Shown: piece after piece, positions 16,709-25,606 of the stretch
How the letters are laid out: each line of letters opens with the position of its first letter
Numbering within the stretch: position 1 is the stretch's first letter
DNA from: Avichristensenella sp031549105
GTDB taxonomy: Bacteria; Bacillota; Clostridia; Christensenellales; Aristaeellaceae
DNA length: 25,606 bases
Assembly (NCBI GenBank): GCA_031549105.1
Contig: JAVBQK010000030.1
Span: 1-25,606 of the forward strand
Reading direction: 5' to 3'
Translations under genes and position numbers: made by a program
The notes under the pieces: model-generated
Seen by the model: the letters and a program-made list of their open reading frames with translations, nothing else
Told to the model about the DNA's origin: nothing
Databases searched by the model: none

Positions 16709-17179
16709 TTACTCCTTGAGCACCAACAGCAGCTCTACCTCCACCGGAATGTCCCCCGGCAGCACATTCACCCCGATGGCCGATCTTGCCGGGCAACCCA
16801 CCGCCTCACCGAAGACCTCAACCAGCAATTCCGATGCGCCGTTGGCCACATCCGGCTGGCGGGTGAAGGTATCCGTGCTGGCGACAAAGACCAACATCTT
16901 CGCAAAGCACTCCACGCGGCCAAGATCGCCGATGTTCGCTTGCAGCACGGAGAGCGCATTGAGGACGCAGTCCCGTGCGGCACGCTTTGCTTCTTCCAGG
17001 GATACGGAGGCACCCACCTTGCCCGTCAGCGGCGCTTGCCCGGGGATGGCGGGACCGCAGCCCGAAAGGTACACCAGATTGTTGCCGAAGAAACGACAGT
17101 ATGTGTACAGCCCCGCCGGGTCAGGTGCGGGCGGCAGGGTGATGCCGAACGTTTCGAGGCGGCTTGTGATGGTCGTCAT
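16709..17179 (-). CDS. ridA: RidA family enamine/imine deaminase
   Basis: This 156-residue protein belongs to the RidA/YjgF/UK114 family, which hydrolyses reactive enamine/imine intermediates such as 2-aminoacrylate to keto acids and ammonia. The diagnostic end is present: PARSAIGV with the substrate-binding arginine, then NVLPGDIPVEVELLL. It is longer than the roughly 128-residue archetype, as in several RidA subfamilies, so activity should not be assumed from the name alone. The ATG at 17179 overlaps the stop of the preceding gene (ATGA) and follows GGAG by 5-6 nt. It is the last gene of an operon that also encodes a PLP enzyme of the threonine-synthase fold, a plausible source of such enamines. 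Confidence 0.88.
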   Translation of the reverse strand: MTTITSRLETFGITLPPAPDPAGLYTYCRFFGNNLVYLSGCGPAIPGQAPLTGKVGASVSLEEAKRAARDCVLNALSVLQANIGDLGRVECFAKMLVFVASTDTFTRQPDVANGASELLVEVFGEAVGCPARSAIGVNVLPGDIPVEVELLLVLKE

Positions 17180-18243
17180 GGGCGCTCCATTTCTAGTTGT
17201 TCGTCCCGGCACAGCGCGGCCAGGTTATGGAACACGTGCCGGATGTGGACAATCTCGTCGCCCGCGCGGGAGGGGTGCACGCGGTTTGTCAGCAGCACCG
17301 CATACAGGTCGCGACTGGGGTCCATCCAGAGACTGGTGCCTGTAAAGCCCGTGTGCCCATAGGAAGCATCCGAGAGCAAGTCGCCCGCCGGGGAACCGTG
17401 CGGGTCCTTCCCCTGCCAGCCGAGCCCGCGCGCGAGGTTCAGCCCCTTGGTGTGGTTCCTGGTCATCAGTGCAATGGTGGCGGGCATCAGGTAGCGCGCG
17501 CCGGATGGCGCAAGGCCCGTGAGCATCGCGCGGCAGAGCTTTGCCACGTCCGCCGCCGGGGCAAACAGCCCCGCGTGGCCGCAGATGCCGCCCATGACCA
17601 CGGCGTTTTCATCGTGCACCTCGCCGGTGATCATGTGCCCGCGCCACGGGCAGTCCTCAGTGGAAGCGACGCGTGAATGCAGTGCTTCCGGCGGGTTGAA
17701 CAGCGTATCGCGCATGCAAAGCGGATCAAACACCAGCGCGCGCATCGCCTCATCCAGCGGCATGCCGGTTATCTTTTCCACGATCTCGCCGATCACCATG
17801 AAGCCCTGCGACGAGTACTCCACCGAGGGCACGGTCAGATCGCGCGGCGGCATATGCAGCACGCCCAGCAGCATTTCTTCCTTGCTGCGGCAGGTGCGGT
17901 ACAGTTGCACTTGGCCGTGGATCGCGCTGGTGTGCGTGAGCAGCGCGTGCATGGGGATCTTGCCCTTTGGGTAGCCCGCAAACATCGGTAGGAAGCGGTC
18001 AATGGTGTCATCCAGGCACACTGCGCCCTGCTCAAACAGCTTCATGAACGCCACGGCGACCATCGGCTTGGTGACAGACGCCAAATCAAACAGCGCATCG
18101 GGGCCGGCCTTCCCGCGCCCGATGCCGAGCGTGCCCATGTGGCCTGTAAGCATTTCGCCCTTCGCGGTCCCGACGCTATATGTCGCGCAGGAGAACACGC
18201 CCCTCCGGACGCCCTCTTGCAACAGCAGGTCAATGCGGTTCAT
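17176..18243 (-). CDS. Serine hydrolase, class C beta-lactamase fold (AmiE/YbbE-like)
   Basis: This 355-residue protein has the penicillin-binding/beta-lactamase fold with nucleophile motif S56-V-T-K59, a second motif Y143-S-S where class C lactamases have YxN, and H297-T-G in place of KTG. The stretch GEVHDENAVVMGGICGHAGLF (about 207-227) is characteristic of the YbbE/AmiE-type hydrolases found in muropeptide-recycling operons; in Bacillus subtilis AmiE is an N-acetylmuramyl-L-alanine amidase. No signal peptide is visible, so it is probably cytoplasmic and not an antibiotic-resistance enzyme. D-aminopeptidase or esterase activity is the alternative. The ATG at 18243 overlaps the stop of the M20 gene (ATGA) and follows GGAG by 7 nt; its own stop overlaps ridA, so translation is coupled on both sides. 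Confidence 0.82.
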   Translation of the reverse strand: MNRIDLLLQEGVRRGVFSCATYSVGTAKGEMLTGHMGTLGIGRGKAGPDALFDLASVTKPMVAVAFMKLFEQGAVCLDDTIDRFLPMFAGYPKGKIPMHALLTHTSAIHGQVQLYRTCRSKEEMLLGVLHMPPRDLTVPSVEYSSQGFMVIGEIVEKITGMPLDEAMRALVFDPLCMRDTLFNPPEALHSRVASTEDCPWRGHMITGEVHDENAVVMGGICGHAGLFAPAADVAKLCRAMLTGLAPSGARYLMPATIALMTRNHTKGLNLARGLGWQGKDPHGSPAGDLLSDASYGHTGFTGTSLWMDPSRDLYAVLLTNRVHPSRAGDEIVHIRHVFHNLAALCRDEQLEMERP

Positions 18244-19418
18244 TTGCTTTCTCCCCCTCTGCGCCCGGTCAGGAAGGTGCGGGCGATCATTTCGTACGCT
18301 TTCTCGGCGATGGCAAGCTGGTCAAGCGCCACAAACTCATCCGGCGCGTGTGCGTTTTCCATGCTGCCGGGGCCGAAAATCACCGTGGGGATGTGCGCGA
18401 TGGTGACGAGCTTGGACATGTCGCACCCGCCGTTGAACGCGGTGGGGCGGCGCTGCGTACCGGTGGCGCGGCTGGCCGCCGCGAGCGCGATTTGCGCGAT
18501 AGGATGCGCGGCGTCTGTCTCCGAAGGTACCGTGGCGACGATCACCTCGACGGTTACGTCCGCATCGGGAATCTGTTCTTTTAAAAGTTTTAACAGGACG
18601 TCCAGCTCCGCGTCGGCTTTGGCATGGGTTTCGCCGGGAAGCAGGCGGCGGTCGATGATCAGCGCGCACCGCTCCGGGATGGTGTTCTGGCGCGTGCCGC
18701 CCTCGATGACGGTGACACTGGCGTTCGCCGGCCCCAGAATGGGGTGCGGGTTTTCTTCCAGCGCGGTATTCAGCCCATTGTATAGGCGGATGAACGCGGC
18801 CGCATGGTCAATGGCGTTGATGCCCTCCCGCGACCTGGCGGAGTGCACCGCCCGGCCCCCAAACACCAGGCGACGCATGTAGGTGCCCTTGTGCACGGTG
18901 CAGACCTGCAGCTCGGTCGGTTCGCCCACCACCGCGGCGTCGGCCATGAGGCCATGCTCGGTCAGGTACTTGCTGCCCAGGCCGCCCGCCTCCTCCCCCA
19001 TCACGGCGGTAAGCGTGAGCGTGCCGGAGAGTCCCTCCGTATTTTTGCGCAGAGCCTCCAGCGCGCCAAGCATGGCGGCGAGGCTGCCCTTGGCATCGCA
19101 CGCGCCAAGGCCGTAGAGCCTCCCATCACGCTCAAATGGCTCGAAAGGGTCAAACTGCCACACCTGGCCGTTTGGGTTATTGACATCCATGTGTGTATTG
19201 AAGACGAGCGTCGGGCCGGGGCCGAACGCGTAGCTGAGCAGGCAGTTGGGCTTGCCCGGCTCCACCTCCTGCAGCTCAATCGTAGCGCCTGTCGCACAGC
19301 CAAAATCCGCGAGCAGCTGCACTACCGGCAGCACGTCTCCCGGCGGCGTGGTGGATTTCAGGCGGATCAGTGCCTTGAGCTTTTCGGCGGCGGACAGGCC
19401 TATCAGTGCGGTCGTCAT
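18240..19418 (-). CDS. M20 family metallopeptidase/deacylase (ArgE/DapE type)
   Basis: This 392-residue zinc hydrolase removes N-acyl groups or splits dipeptide-like amides in the cytoplasm. The metal ligands and catalytic residues are intact: H76-x-D78 (NTHMDV), D108 (GACDAKG), E142-E143 (MGEEAGG), a CDMSKL segment and a C-terminal histidine (NAHAPDE). Residues of about 175-290 form the lid/dimerisation domain. The family covers acetylornithine and succinyl-diaminopimelate deacylases and dipeptidases, and the exact substrate cannot be read from these motifs. I chose the ATG at 19418: GGAGG lies 7 nt before it and it overlaps the upstream stop (ATGA). The open frame continues to 19664 inside the neighbouring gene, but that part has no family similarity. 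A biosynthetic ArgE/DapE role is unlikely in a peptide-import operon. Confidence 0.88.
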   Translation of the reverse strand: MTTALIGLSAAEKLKALIRLKSTTPPGDVLPVVQLLADFGCATGATIELQEVEPGKPNCLLSYAFGPGPTLVFNTHMDVNNPNGQVWQFDPFEPFERDGRLYGLGACDAKGSLAAMLGALEALRKNTEGLSGTLTLTAVMGEEAGGLGSKYLTEHGLMADAAVVGEPTELQVCTVHKGTYMRRLVFGGRAVHSARSREGINAIDHAAAFIRLYNGLNTALEENPHPILGPANASVTVIEGGTRQNTIPERCALIIDRRLLPGETHAKADAELDVLLKLLKEQIPDADVTVEVIVATVPSETDAAHPIAQIALAAASRATGTQRRPTAFNGGCDMSKLVTIAHIPTVIFGPGSMENAHAPDEFVALDQLAIAEKAYEMIARTFLTGRRGGESK

Positions 19419-20425
19419 GCCAGCGCCTCCCCTTCTATCCACGCGCCGTCCACGATCACGGCTACCGGCTCGATGACTTCCTGAACGGGCATTGTGTGCT
19501 TTGCCGCGTCGGTGAAGCGTTCGTCCGGCCTTGCGGGCCGTACGCGGAAGACGGTGCCGTTTCGCCCGGGGTTGTCGCACCAGCCTGTCAGGCCCAGGCG
19601 CTCGGCCGGGATGGCCGTGACCGACCGGATGACCGCCTCCAGCGGCATGCCCAGCGACAGGCATTTGGTCATCGTCGTCGCCAGGCTCACCGCCGGGGCT
19701 TTCACGCTGCGGCCGTGGAGGTCCGTGCTGATGGAGAAATCATGGAAGCCGCGCCGGATCACCGGCCCGGCGACGGTTGCGTCAAAGCTCGCCGCGCCAT
19801 GGCCCACATCCAGCCGCACGCCGCGCGCGAGCGCCTTTTCCATCTCGGGGATGGGCGTGCCGTCGGGGTTCCACAGGGGCTTGTCCTTGCCGTGGAAGCA
19901 GTGCGTGAGGATATCCCCGGCGCGAAACAGCGACAGGTTTTCTTCGTTGGCGGGCGGCTGTTCGCCCACGTGCACCATTACGGGGCAACCGGCCATTTCG
20001 GCGGCGGCCAGTGCGCGGTGGAACGGCTCCACCCCCTTATCCTCCACGATGGTGCCGCTGGACCGCACCTTGATGCCCACCAGCAGCGAGGGATTCGCCA
20101 GCACCGTCTCCGCCGCGCGCTGTACGTCCAGCAGGCGCAGGTCGTGATGCTCGCGCATCGTCACCAGCCCGATCGACGAGATGTTCAGGAACGCGAGGAT
20201 CTTCGTCTTGGCTTCCGGCACGATGTACTCAGTAAAGGCGCGCACGGTTTCCGCGCCCACGCTGCCCGCGTCCACCAGCAGGTGCACGCCGGTTTTCAGG
20301 CCGATGTCATCGGGCCTGAGGCCGAAGGACGTGGTGCCGTAGAAGATATGGCAGTGGCTGTCGATCCACGGCGCGCTGAGGAAGAGGGATTCTCCGCCCG
20401 GGCCGCTGATTGCCTTAGTGTCCAT
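19415..20425 (-). CDS. Dihydroorotase-like amidohydrolase/deacetylase
   Basis: This 336-residue protein belongs to the amidohydrolase superfamily, near the EF_0837-type amidohydrolase/deacetylase group. Visible metal ligands are H24-x-H26 (IDSHCHIF), K119 (GIKVRSS, the carbamylated lysine position), H152 (VMVHVGEQ), H175 (ILTHCFHG) and D235 (ISTDLHG). That suggests hydrolysis of an N-acyl or cyclic amide bond. The start is notable: with GGAGG 8 nt upstream, the ATG at 20425 leaves only about 20 residues before the first metal motif, so most of the usual N-terminal beta-sandwich strands are missing. The open frame does extend upstream, but only through the overlapping ATPase gene. It overlaps that gene by 11 bp and the M20 gene by 4 bp. 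Confidence 0.8.
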   Translation of the reverse strand: MDTKAISGPGGESLFLSAPWIDSHCHIFYGTTSFGLRPDDIGLKTGVHLLVDAGSVGAETVRAFTEYIVPEAKTKILAFLNISSIGLVTMREHHDLRLLDVQRAAETVLANPSLLVGIKVRSSGTIVEDKGVEPFHRALAAAEMAGCPVMVHVGEQPPANEENLSLFRAGDILTHCFHGKDKPLWNPDGTPIPEMEKALARGVRLDVGHGAASFDATVAGPVIRRGFHDFSISTDLHGRSVKAPAVSLATTMTKCLSLGMPLEAVIRSVTAIPAERLGLTGWCDNPGRNGTVFRVRPARPDERFTDAAKHTMPVQEVIEPVAVIVDGAWIEGEALA

Positions 20426-21409
20426 GGCCAGCACCTCCGTCCGCAGCGTACAGGTGGCAGGCGACATAATGCCCTTCGCCGATCCTTTGCAACGCGGGCC
20501 GCTCTTCCTTGCAGCGCCCGAAGCACTCTGGACACCGCGTGTGGAATCGGCATCCGGCGGGCGGGTTCGCGGGGCTGGGCACATCGCCCGTGAGCACGAT
20601 CTGCGCGGGCCGATGGTCGATATCCGCCACCGGCGCGATGGACAGCAGCGCTTTCGTATACGGATGCAGCGCCTTCTGGTACAGCTCGTCCCGGGGCGAC
20701 ATCTCCACCATGTTGCCCAGGTACATCACGCCCACCTTGTCGCTGATGTGCTTGACCGCCGCGAGGTTATGGGAAATGAACAGATACGAAAGGCCGAGGT
20801 CGCGCTTGAGCTCCATCATCAGGTTGAGGATTTGCGCCTGGATGGATACGTCCAGCGCGCTGGTGGGTTCGTCCGCGACGATCAGCTCTGGCCGCAGCGC
20901 GATGGCGCGGGCAATGCCCACCCGCTGGCGCTGGCCGCCGGAGAATTGGTTGGGGTATTTCGCAGCGTCCGATGGGTTCAGGCCCACTGTTTGCAGTAGC
21001 TCCACCGCGCGCTTTCTCGCTTCGGCGCGGGACAGGATGCCGTTGACGAACAGCGGCTCGGCAACGATGTCGCGCACGCGCATCTTGGGGTTCAGCGATG
21101 CCTGCGGGTCCTGGAAGATCATCTGGATGCGGCGACGGTGCTTTTGCAGCGCCTGTCCGGACAGGTGCGTGATGTCCTGGCCGTCAAAGAGAATCTTCCC
21201 ATTGCCCGTTGGCTCGTACACCTTCATCAGCAGCTTGGCAAGCGTGGACTTGCCGCAGCCCGACTCCCCGACGATGCCGATCGACTCGCCGCGCCTGAGC
21301 GTAAAGGAAATGTCGTCCACCGCCTGGATGTCGCCGACCTTGCGCTTGAGAAGGCTTGAATGGATCGGGAAATATTTTTGCAGATGCTGAACGTCCAGCA
21401 GCATTTCGC

Positions 21410-21413
<4 letters not shown>
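20415..21413 (-). CDS. Dpp/Opp-type peptide ABC transporter ATPase (OppF/DppF-like)
   Basis: This 332-residue cytoplasmic ATPase powers a di- or oligopeptide importer. It has Walker A GESGCGKST (K55), the Q-loop FQDPQASLNP, signature FSGGQRQRVGIARA, Walker B LIVADEPTSALD and the H-loop FISHN. The C-terminal extension has HPYTKALLSI and a cysteine cluster (GCRFHTRCPECFGRC, then VAC), as in Dpp/Opp ATPases where such cysteines can hold an iron-sulfur cluster. The ATG at 21413 follows GGAGG by 7 nt and overlaps the partner ATPase stop (ATGA). The F-type subunit is normally paired with the D-type one encoded directly upstream. Confidence 0.94.
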
Positions 21414-22402
<989 letters not shown>

Positions 22403-22403
22403 G

Positions 22404-23657
22404 CTACGCCCTCCCTTCCGCACCGCCCAGCAGCGCGCGCAGGGACTCGTAGTCCGCATGCAACCGCTCTTTGGGCACGCCCGCCGCCTTCATCACGGCG
22501 GAAGGCTGCTTGAGCGCCGAGCCGGTGATCACACAGACCACCGTTTCGCCGTCCTTCAGCCAGCCGGAGCGCCGAGCCTGTTTCAGCGCCGCGACAGACG
22601 CCGCCGATGCGGGTTCGCCCGCGATGCCTTCCCGGGCCAGGTCACGCATGGCGTCCAGGATTTCTTCTTCTGCCACGCCCATCGCAAGGCCGTTTGAATC
22701 GTAAATCGCCCGCAGCACGCGCCGCCCGCCCTGGATGGGGCTATCCGCCGCGATGGACTGTGCGATGGTTTTCGCCGGGTCGCCGTACGCGCCCGCCTCG
22801 CGCCTGCCCTGTGCAAACGCCTCCCGGAAGTGCGCCGTCACGGCGGGCTGCACGCCCACCATACGGGGAAGCCTGTCCGAAAGGCCCAGCGCGCCAAGCT
22901 CCCGATACCCCTTCCACGCACCCCAGATGCCGCCGCCGGTGCCCACCGGGTGGAACATCGCATCCGGCGCGCGGCCGAGTTCCTCCACGATTTCGTAGGC
23001 GTAGGTCTTCATTGCCTCGTGCCGGATGGGGTTGATGAAGTTGACGAACTGGTACAGGCCAAGCTCCTTTGAAGCCCTGGCAAGCATTGTTTCGATCTGG
23101 GCAAACCGCTCGAACTCCAGCACCGCGGTGCGCGCGCCGTACAGCCCCACCATCGCCTGTTTGGTTTCGCTGGCGACGCATTCCACGCAGACCAGCACAT
23201 CCAGCCCGCCCCGCGACGCGTACGCCGAAAGCGATGCCCCGGCGTTCCCGGACGAGTAGGTAAACCCGCGCGTGACGCCGATCTCCTTCGCATAGCTGAC
23301 CGCAAGGCTGAACCCACGGTCCTTGAAGCTGCCGGTGGGCATCATCGTATCGTTCTTGAAGTAGATGTTTTCAAGGCCCAGCGACGGCCCCAGGTGCACG
23401 GACTTCACCAGCGGAGAGCAGCCCTCGCCGAGCGTGACGACGTTCGCGTCCGCCATCCCCGGGAAGAATGCGCGGTAGCGCCACATGGAATGCACGCGCT
23501 CGTCCGTCGCGATCCGGCGGATGTCCCGCTTCATCGCCGCCATATCGTATTGTACTTCCAGCAGGCCGCCGCAGGCGGGGCAGGTATTGAGGCGCTCTCG
23601 CAGGCCGTATTCCCGGCCGCAATCATCGCACAGGAGCGCCGCAGCATAGTTTTTCAT
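22404..23657 (-). CDS. Threonine-synthase-like PLP-dependent enzyme
   Basis: This 417-residue enzyme has the fold-type II (tryptophan synthase beta) PLP architecture. Residues 10-29 form a CxxC...CxxC zinc-ribbon-like head (C10, C13, C26, C29). The Schiff-base lysine is K112 in TGSFKDRG; SSGNAG (135-140) and the glycine loop GTGGGIWG (239-246) hold the cofactor. Near the C-terminus VCVITGSALKQP replaces the usual threonine-synthase TGxGLKD. Related enzymes eliminate or replace beta/gamma groups on amino acids; threonine synthase proper uses phosphohomoserine. The gene sits between the permease and ATPase genes of a peptide importer, with no homoserine pathway genes near, so a catabolic lyase role is at least as likely. 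The ATG at 23657 follows a GGGGGAG site by 7 nt. Confidence 0.83.
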   Translation of the reverse strand: MKNYAAALLCDDCGREYGLRERLNTCPACGGLLEVQYDMAAMKRDIRRIATDERVHSMWRYRAFFPGMADANVVTLGEGCSPLVKSVHLGPSLGLENIYFKNDTMMPTGSFKDRGFSLAVSYAKEIGVTRGFTYSSGNAGASLSAYASRGGLDVLVCVECVASETKQAMVGLYGARTAVLEFERFAQIETMLARASKELGLYQFVNFINPIRHEAMKTYAYEIVEELGRAPDAMFHPVGTGGGIWGAWKGYRELGALGLSDRLPRMVGVQPAVTAHFREAFAQGRREAGAYGDPAKTIAQSIAADSPIQGGRRVLRAIYDSNGLAMGVAEEEILDAMRDLAREGIAGEPASAASVAALKQARRSGWLKDGETVVCVITGSALKQPSAVMKAAGVPKERLHADYESLRALLGGAEGRA

Positions 23658-23671
23658 CGTTCTCTCCCCCC

Positions 23672-24526
23672 TCAGCCCGACCGCTGCTTGGAGTTGGGGT
23701 CCATGGAGGTGTTCAACACATCGCCCAGGATGTTGATGGCGATGACAATCAGCAGGATGCACACGCCCGGGAACACCGAGATCCACCACGCGGTGTCCAT
23801 ATACAGCTGCCCGGCATGCAGCATGTTGCCCCAGGTGGCGGTGGTAGGTGGCACGCCCACGCCGAGGAAGCTCAGCGACGACTCCGCCAGGATCGCCGTG
23901 GCGACCTGGAACGTGGCGATGGTGATCACCGGGCCGATGGCGTTGGGCAGGATGTGCCGGAACAGCAGGCGGAACGTCTTGACACCCGCCGTCTGCGCAG
24001 CCATCACGTAGTCGCTTGTGCGAATGCTGAGCACCTGCGAGCGCACGATGCGCGCATACGACACCCAGCCCGTACAGCCCAGCACCAGGATCAGCTTCAT
24101 GAACCCGCCGCCGAACACCGCGATGATCGCCAGCGCGAACAGCATCGACGGGAACGCGAGCTGTATGTCCGCGATGCGCATCAGGAAGGCGTCAAACTTG
24201 GGAAAGTACCCGGCCAATAGCCCCGTCGCCACGCCGATAGACCCCGCCAGCAGCGCCGCCAGCACGCCCACCAGGATGGATGCGCGGCTGCCGTAGATGA
24301 GGCGGGAGAGCAGGTCGCGGCCGACCTCGTCCGTGCCGAGGAAGTACTTCGCGTCGCCGCCCTCGCACCAGGATGGCGGCGTCAGCCGTTTCATGATGCT
24401 CATCTTGTTCTCCCCATACGGCGCGAGGAGCGGCGCGAAGATGGCGCAGAGGATAAAGATCACCAGCACCGCGGCCGCGATCCAGCCCACAGCGCTGCCC
24501 ATATGGCGGTTGAGTTTCTTGATCAT
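23672..24526 (-). CDS. Dpp/Opp-type peptide ABC transporter permease (OppC/DppC-like)
   Basis: This 284-residue membrane protein has an N-terminal helix (about residues 14-34), a periplasmic stretch containing LGTDEVGRDLLSRLIYGSR, the diagnostic OppC/DppC motif, and five further hydrophobic segments. The EAA loop reads YVMAAQTAGVKTFRLLFRHILPN. The start is uncertain: ATG 24526 and GTG 24535 are both possible, and the upstream purine tract (GGGGGTGGG) is a poor ribosome binding site. I prefer ATG 24526. It lies 15 bp after the OppB-like gene and 14 bp before the PLP enzyme. Confidence 0.92.
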   Translation of the reverse strand: MIKKLNRHMGSAVGWIAAAVLVIFILCAIFAPLLAPYGENKMSIMKRLTPPSWCEGGDAKYFLGTDEVGRDLLSRLIYGSRASILVGVLAALLAGSIGVATGLLAGYFPKFDAFLMRIADIQLAFPSMLFALAIIAVFGGGFMKLILVLGCTGWVSYARIVRSQVLSIRTSDYVMAAQTAGVKTFRLLFRHILPNAIGPVITIATFQVATAILAESSLSFLGVGVPPTTATWGNMLHAGQLYMDTAWWISVFPGVCILLIVIAINILGDVLNTSMDPNSKQRSG

Positions 24527-24541
24527 TTCGCCCACCCCCGC

Positions 24542-25465
24542 TTACTTGTAGGTAATCCTGGGGTCGATGAACACGTACAGGATATCGACCAGCAGGTTGA
24601 TGACGACGAACACGCCCGCCAGCAGGATGATGCAGGCCTGGATCATCGGGAAATCGCGCGCATTGATGGATTGGATGAGCAGCTGCCCCACGCCCGGCCA
24701 GGCGAACACCGTCTCCGTGACGACCGAACCGCCCAGCAGCCCGCCAATCTGCAAACCAATAACCGTGACCGTCGGCAGCATGCTGTTCTGCAGCGCGTGC
24801 CGCGTCACCACGTTCCTGGGGATCAGCCCCTTGGCCCTCGCGGTGCGCACGTAATCGGTGCTCATCACCTCGATCAGCGAGGACCTGAGGAGTCGCGCCG
24901 TCAGTGCCATGTAGTGCATGCCCAGCGCGATGGCGGGCATCACCAAATACCGAAAAGCCCCATCCCCATAGCCCCCTGTCGGGAACCAATGCAGCTGTAC
25001 GCTAAAGAGCATGATCATCAGCATGCCGATCCAGAACACGGGCATTGCTTGGCCCATGACGATCACCGCCATGATGCCCTGGTCCATCCAGGTGCCGCGC
25101 TTGAGCGCGGCCAATATGCCCGCCGGGATGGCGACGACCAGCGCAAACCCAAGCGCCGTTCCGGCCAGCTTCAACGTAGCGGGCATTCTTTCCATAATCA
25201 GCCCGAACACGGGCTGGAAATAGCGCAAAGAAACGCCAAAGTCCAGGCGCAAAAGATTTTTTAGAAAAATACCGTATTGAACCAAAATAGGCTTATCCAG
25301 CCCAAAGAACGCCGTCATGCGCTGCACCTGTTCCTGGGTAGCGTCCGGCGGCAGCATGATGGCGATGGGGTCGCCCGTCATGCGGGCAAGGAAGAAAACG
25401 ATAGTCGCCGCGCCGAACAGGACAAAGACGGCGTAAAAGAGCCGTTTGAGGATGTATTTGAGCAT
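24542..25465 (-). CDS. Dpp/Opp-type peptide ABC transporter permease (OppB/DppB-like)
   Basis: This 307-residue membrane protein starts MLKYILKRLFYAVFVLFGAA, the standard OppB/DppB opening. It contains the GLDKPILVQY segment of the first periplasmic loop, an EAA loop (DYVRTARAKGLIPRNVVTRHAL), FAWPGVGQLL, and the C-terminal IDPRI ending. Length and order fit the family. The ATG at 25465 follows GAGGAG by 7 nt; an open frame to 25555 crosses the repeat and is not used. It is the first complete gene of the operon in the window. No solute-binding protein gene is present in the window, so it may lie beyond 25606. Confidence 0.94.
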   Translation of the reverse strand: MLKYILKRLFYAVFVLFGAATIVFFLARMTGDPIAIMLPPDATQEQVQRMTAFFGLDKPILVQYGIFLKNLLRLDFGVSLRYFQPVFGLIMERMPATLKLAGTALGFALVVAIPAGILAALKRGTWMDQGIMAVIVMGQAMPVFWIGMLMIMLFSVQLHWFPTGGYGDGAFRYLVMPAIALGMHYMALTARLLRSSLIEVMSTDYVRTARAKGLIPRNVVTRHALQNSMLPTVTVIGLQIGGLLGGSVVTETVFAWPGVGQLLIQSINARDFPMIQACIILLAGVFVVINLLVDILYVFIDPRITYK

Positions 25466-25489
25466 AGTGCTTCTCCTCTGACAAGGGGA

Positions 25490-25606
25490 GGAGACGCCAA
25501 GGGGCGCTGCCCCTTGGATCCCCGCCAGGAGGCTAGCCTCCTGGACCTCCGACATTTCGCCTCACGGCGGGAGGGATATGCTTGCTGAAAAACCAACCCG
25601 CCCGCA
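25490..25606 (-). repeat. Multi-hairpin interspersed repeat, copy 2 (cut by window end)
   Basis: Read on the minus strand, this matches 1795-1908: the same opening (TGCGGGCGGG), the same arm (25571-25554), a middle hairpin, then a CCAAGGGGC stem (25517-25497) and the ending GGCGTCTCC. The middle hairpin is CCAGGAGGC/GCCTCCTGG (25544-25525), where copy 1 has a different but also paired sequence. It ends 24 bp before the start codon of the OppB-like gene, with that gene's ribosome binding site just after it. Confidence 0.8.

Noticed and set aside
17176..18243. Antibiotic-resistance beta-lactamase
   Set aside because: No signal peptide, YSS and HTG motifs, and the AmiE/YbbE-type signature argue for a metabolic hydrolase.
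18570..18596. Operator-like TTTTAAAAGTTTTAAC inside the M20 gene
   Set aside because: It lacks the CG centre and one base of spacing, lies within coding sequence and has no promoter nearby; likely chance from KLLK codons.
19419..19664. 82-residue N-terminal extension of the M20 protein
   Set aside because: It reads antisense-like, low-complexity H/R/G-rich sequence out of frame within the amidohydrolase gene; the ATG at 19418 has a good ribosome site and an ATGA overlap.
22404..23657. Confident thrC (threonine biosynthesis) assignment
   Set aside because: The fold is clear, but the C-terminal motif, the peptide-import context and the absence of homoserine genes leave the reaction open.

Overview
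The window looks like chromosome of a GC-rich Firmicute, probably a clostridial gut or digester anaerobe. The evidence is AGGAGG-type ribosome binding sites at spacings of about 5-10 nt, sigma-A promoters of the TTGACA/TATAAT kind, two LacI regulators with CG-centred palindromic operators, CUT1 sugar importers, and compact operons with ATGA start/stop overlaps. The placement is an inference and cannot be taken to genus from this sequence. I see no RNA genes, CRISPR arrays, transposases or phage genes.

Left part (1-7076, plus strand): a galactoside-type operon. It holds a CUT1 solute-binding protein (its permeases are probably left of the window), a hairpin-rich repeat, a GH42 beta-galactosidase-like enzyme, a GH36 alpha-galactosidase-like enzyme and a short-chain dehydrogenase. 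It runs convergently, with an 18-bp gap, into a LacI gene (7095-8108, minus) that has its own near-perfect promoter and an operator-like palindrome.

Middle part (8255-16640, minus strand): a self-contained operon. Its promoter lies between two identical 16-bp palindromes 134 bp apart. The order is LacI regulator, two tandem paralogous FAD-dependent oxidoreductases with a discoidin-like C-terminal domain, a sugar-binding protein, two CUT1 permeases, and a strong hairpin terminator. A hairpin separates the binding-protein gene from the permeases. This is the best candidate for an undescribed pathway: uptake of a sugar or glycoside followed by flavin-dependent oxidation.

Right part (16654-25606, minus strand): nine tightly packed genes. 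They encode a Dpp/Opp-type peptide importer (two permeases, two ATPases) interleaved with a threonine-synthase-like PLP enzyme, a dihydroorotase-like deacetylase, an M20 deacylase/peptidase, an AmiE/YbbE-like serine hydrolase and RidA. The set reads as uptake and intracellular dismantling of an acylated or glycosylated peptide, possibly a muropeptide, with RidA dealing with enamine/imine products. The peptide-binding protein is not in the window and may lie just beyond the right edge.

Two copies of a roughly 115-bp multi-hairpin repeat (1795-1908 and 25490-25606) sit just upstream of genes, in the same orientation relative to transcription. Their stems differ in sequence but keep their pairing.
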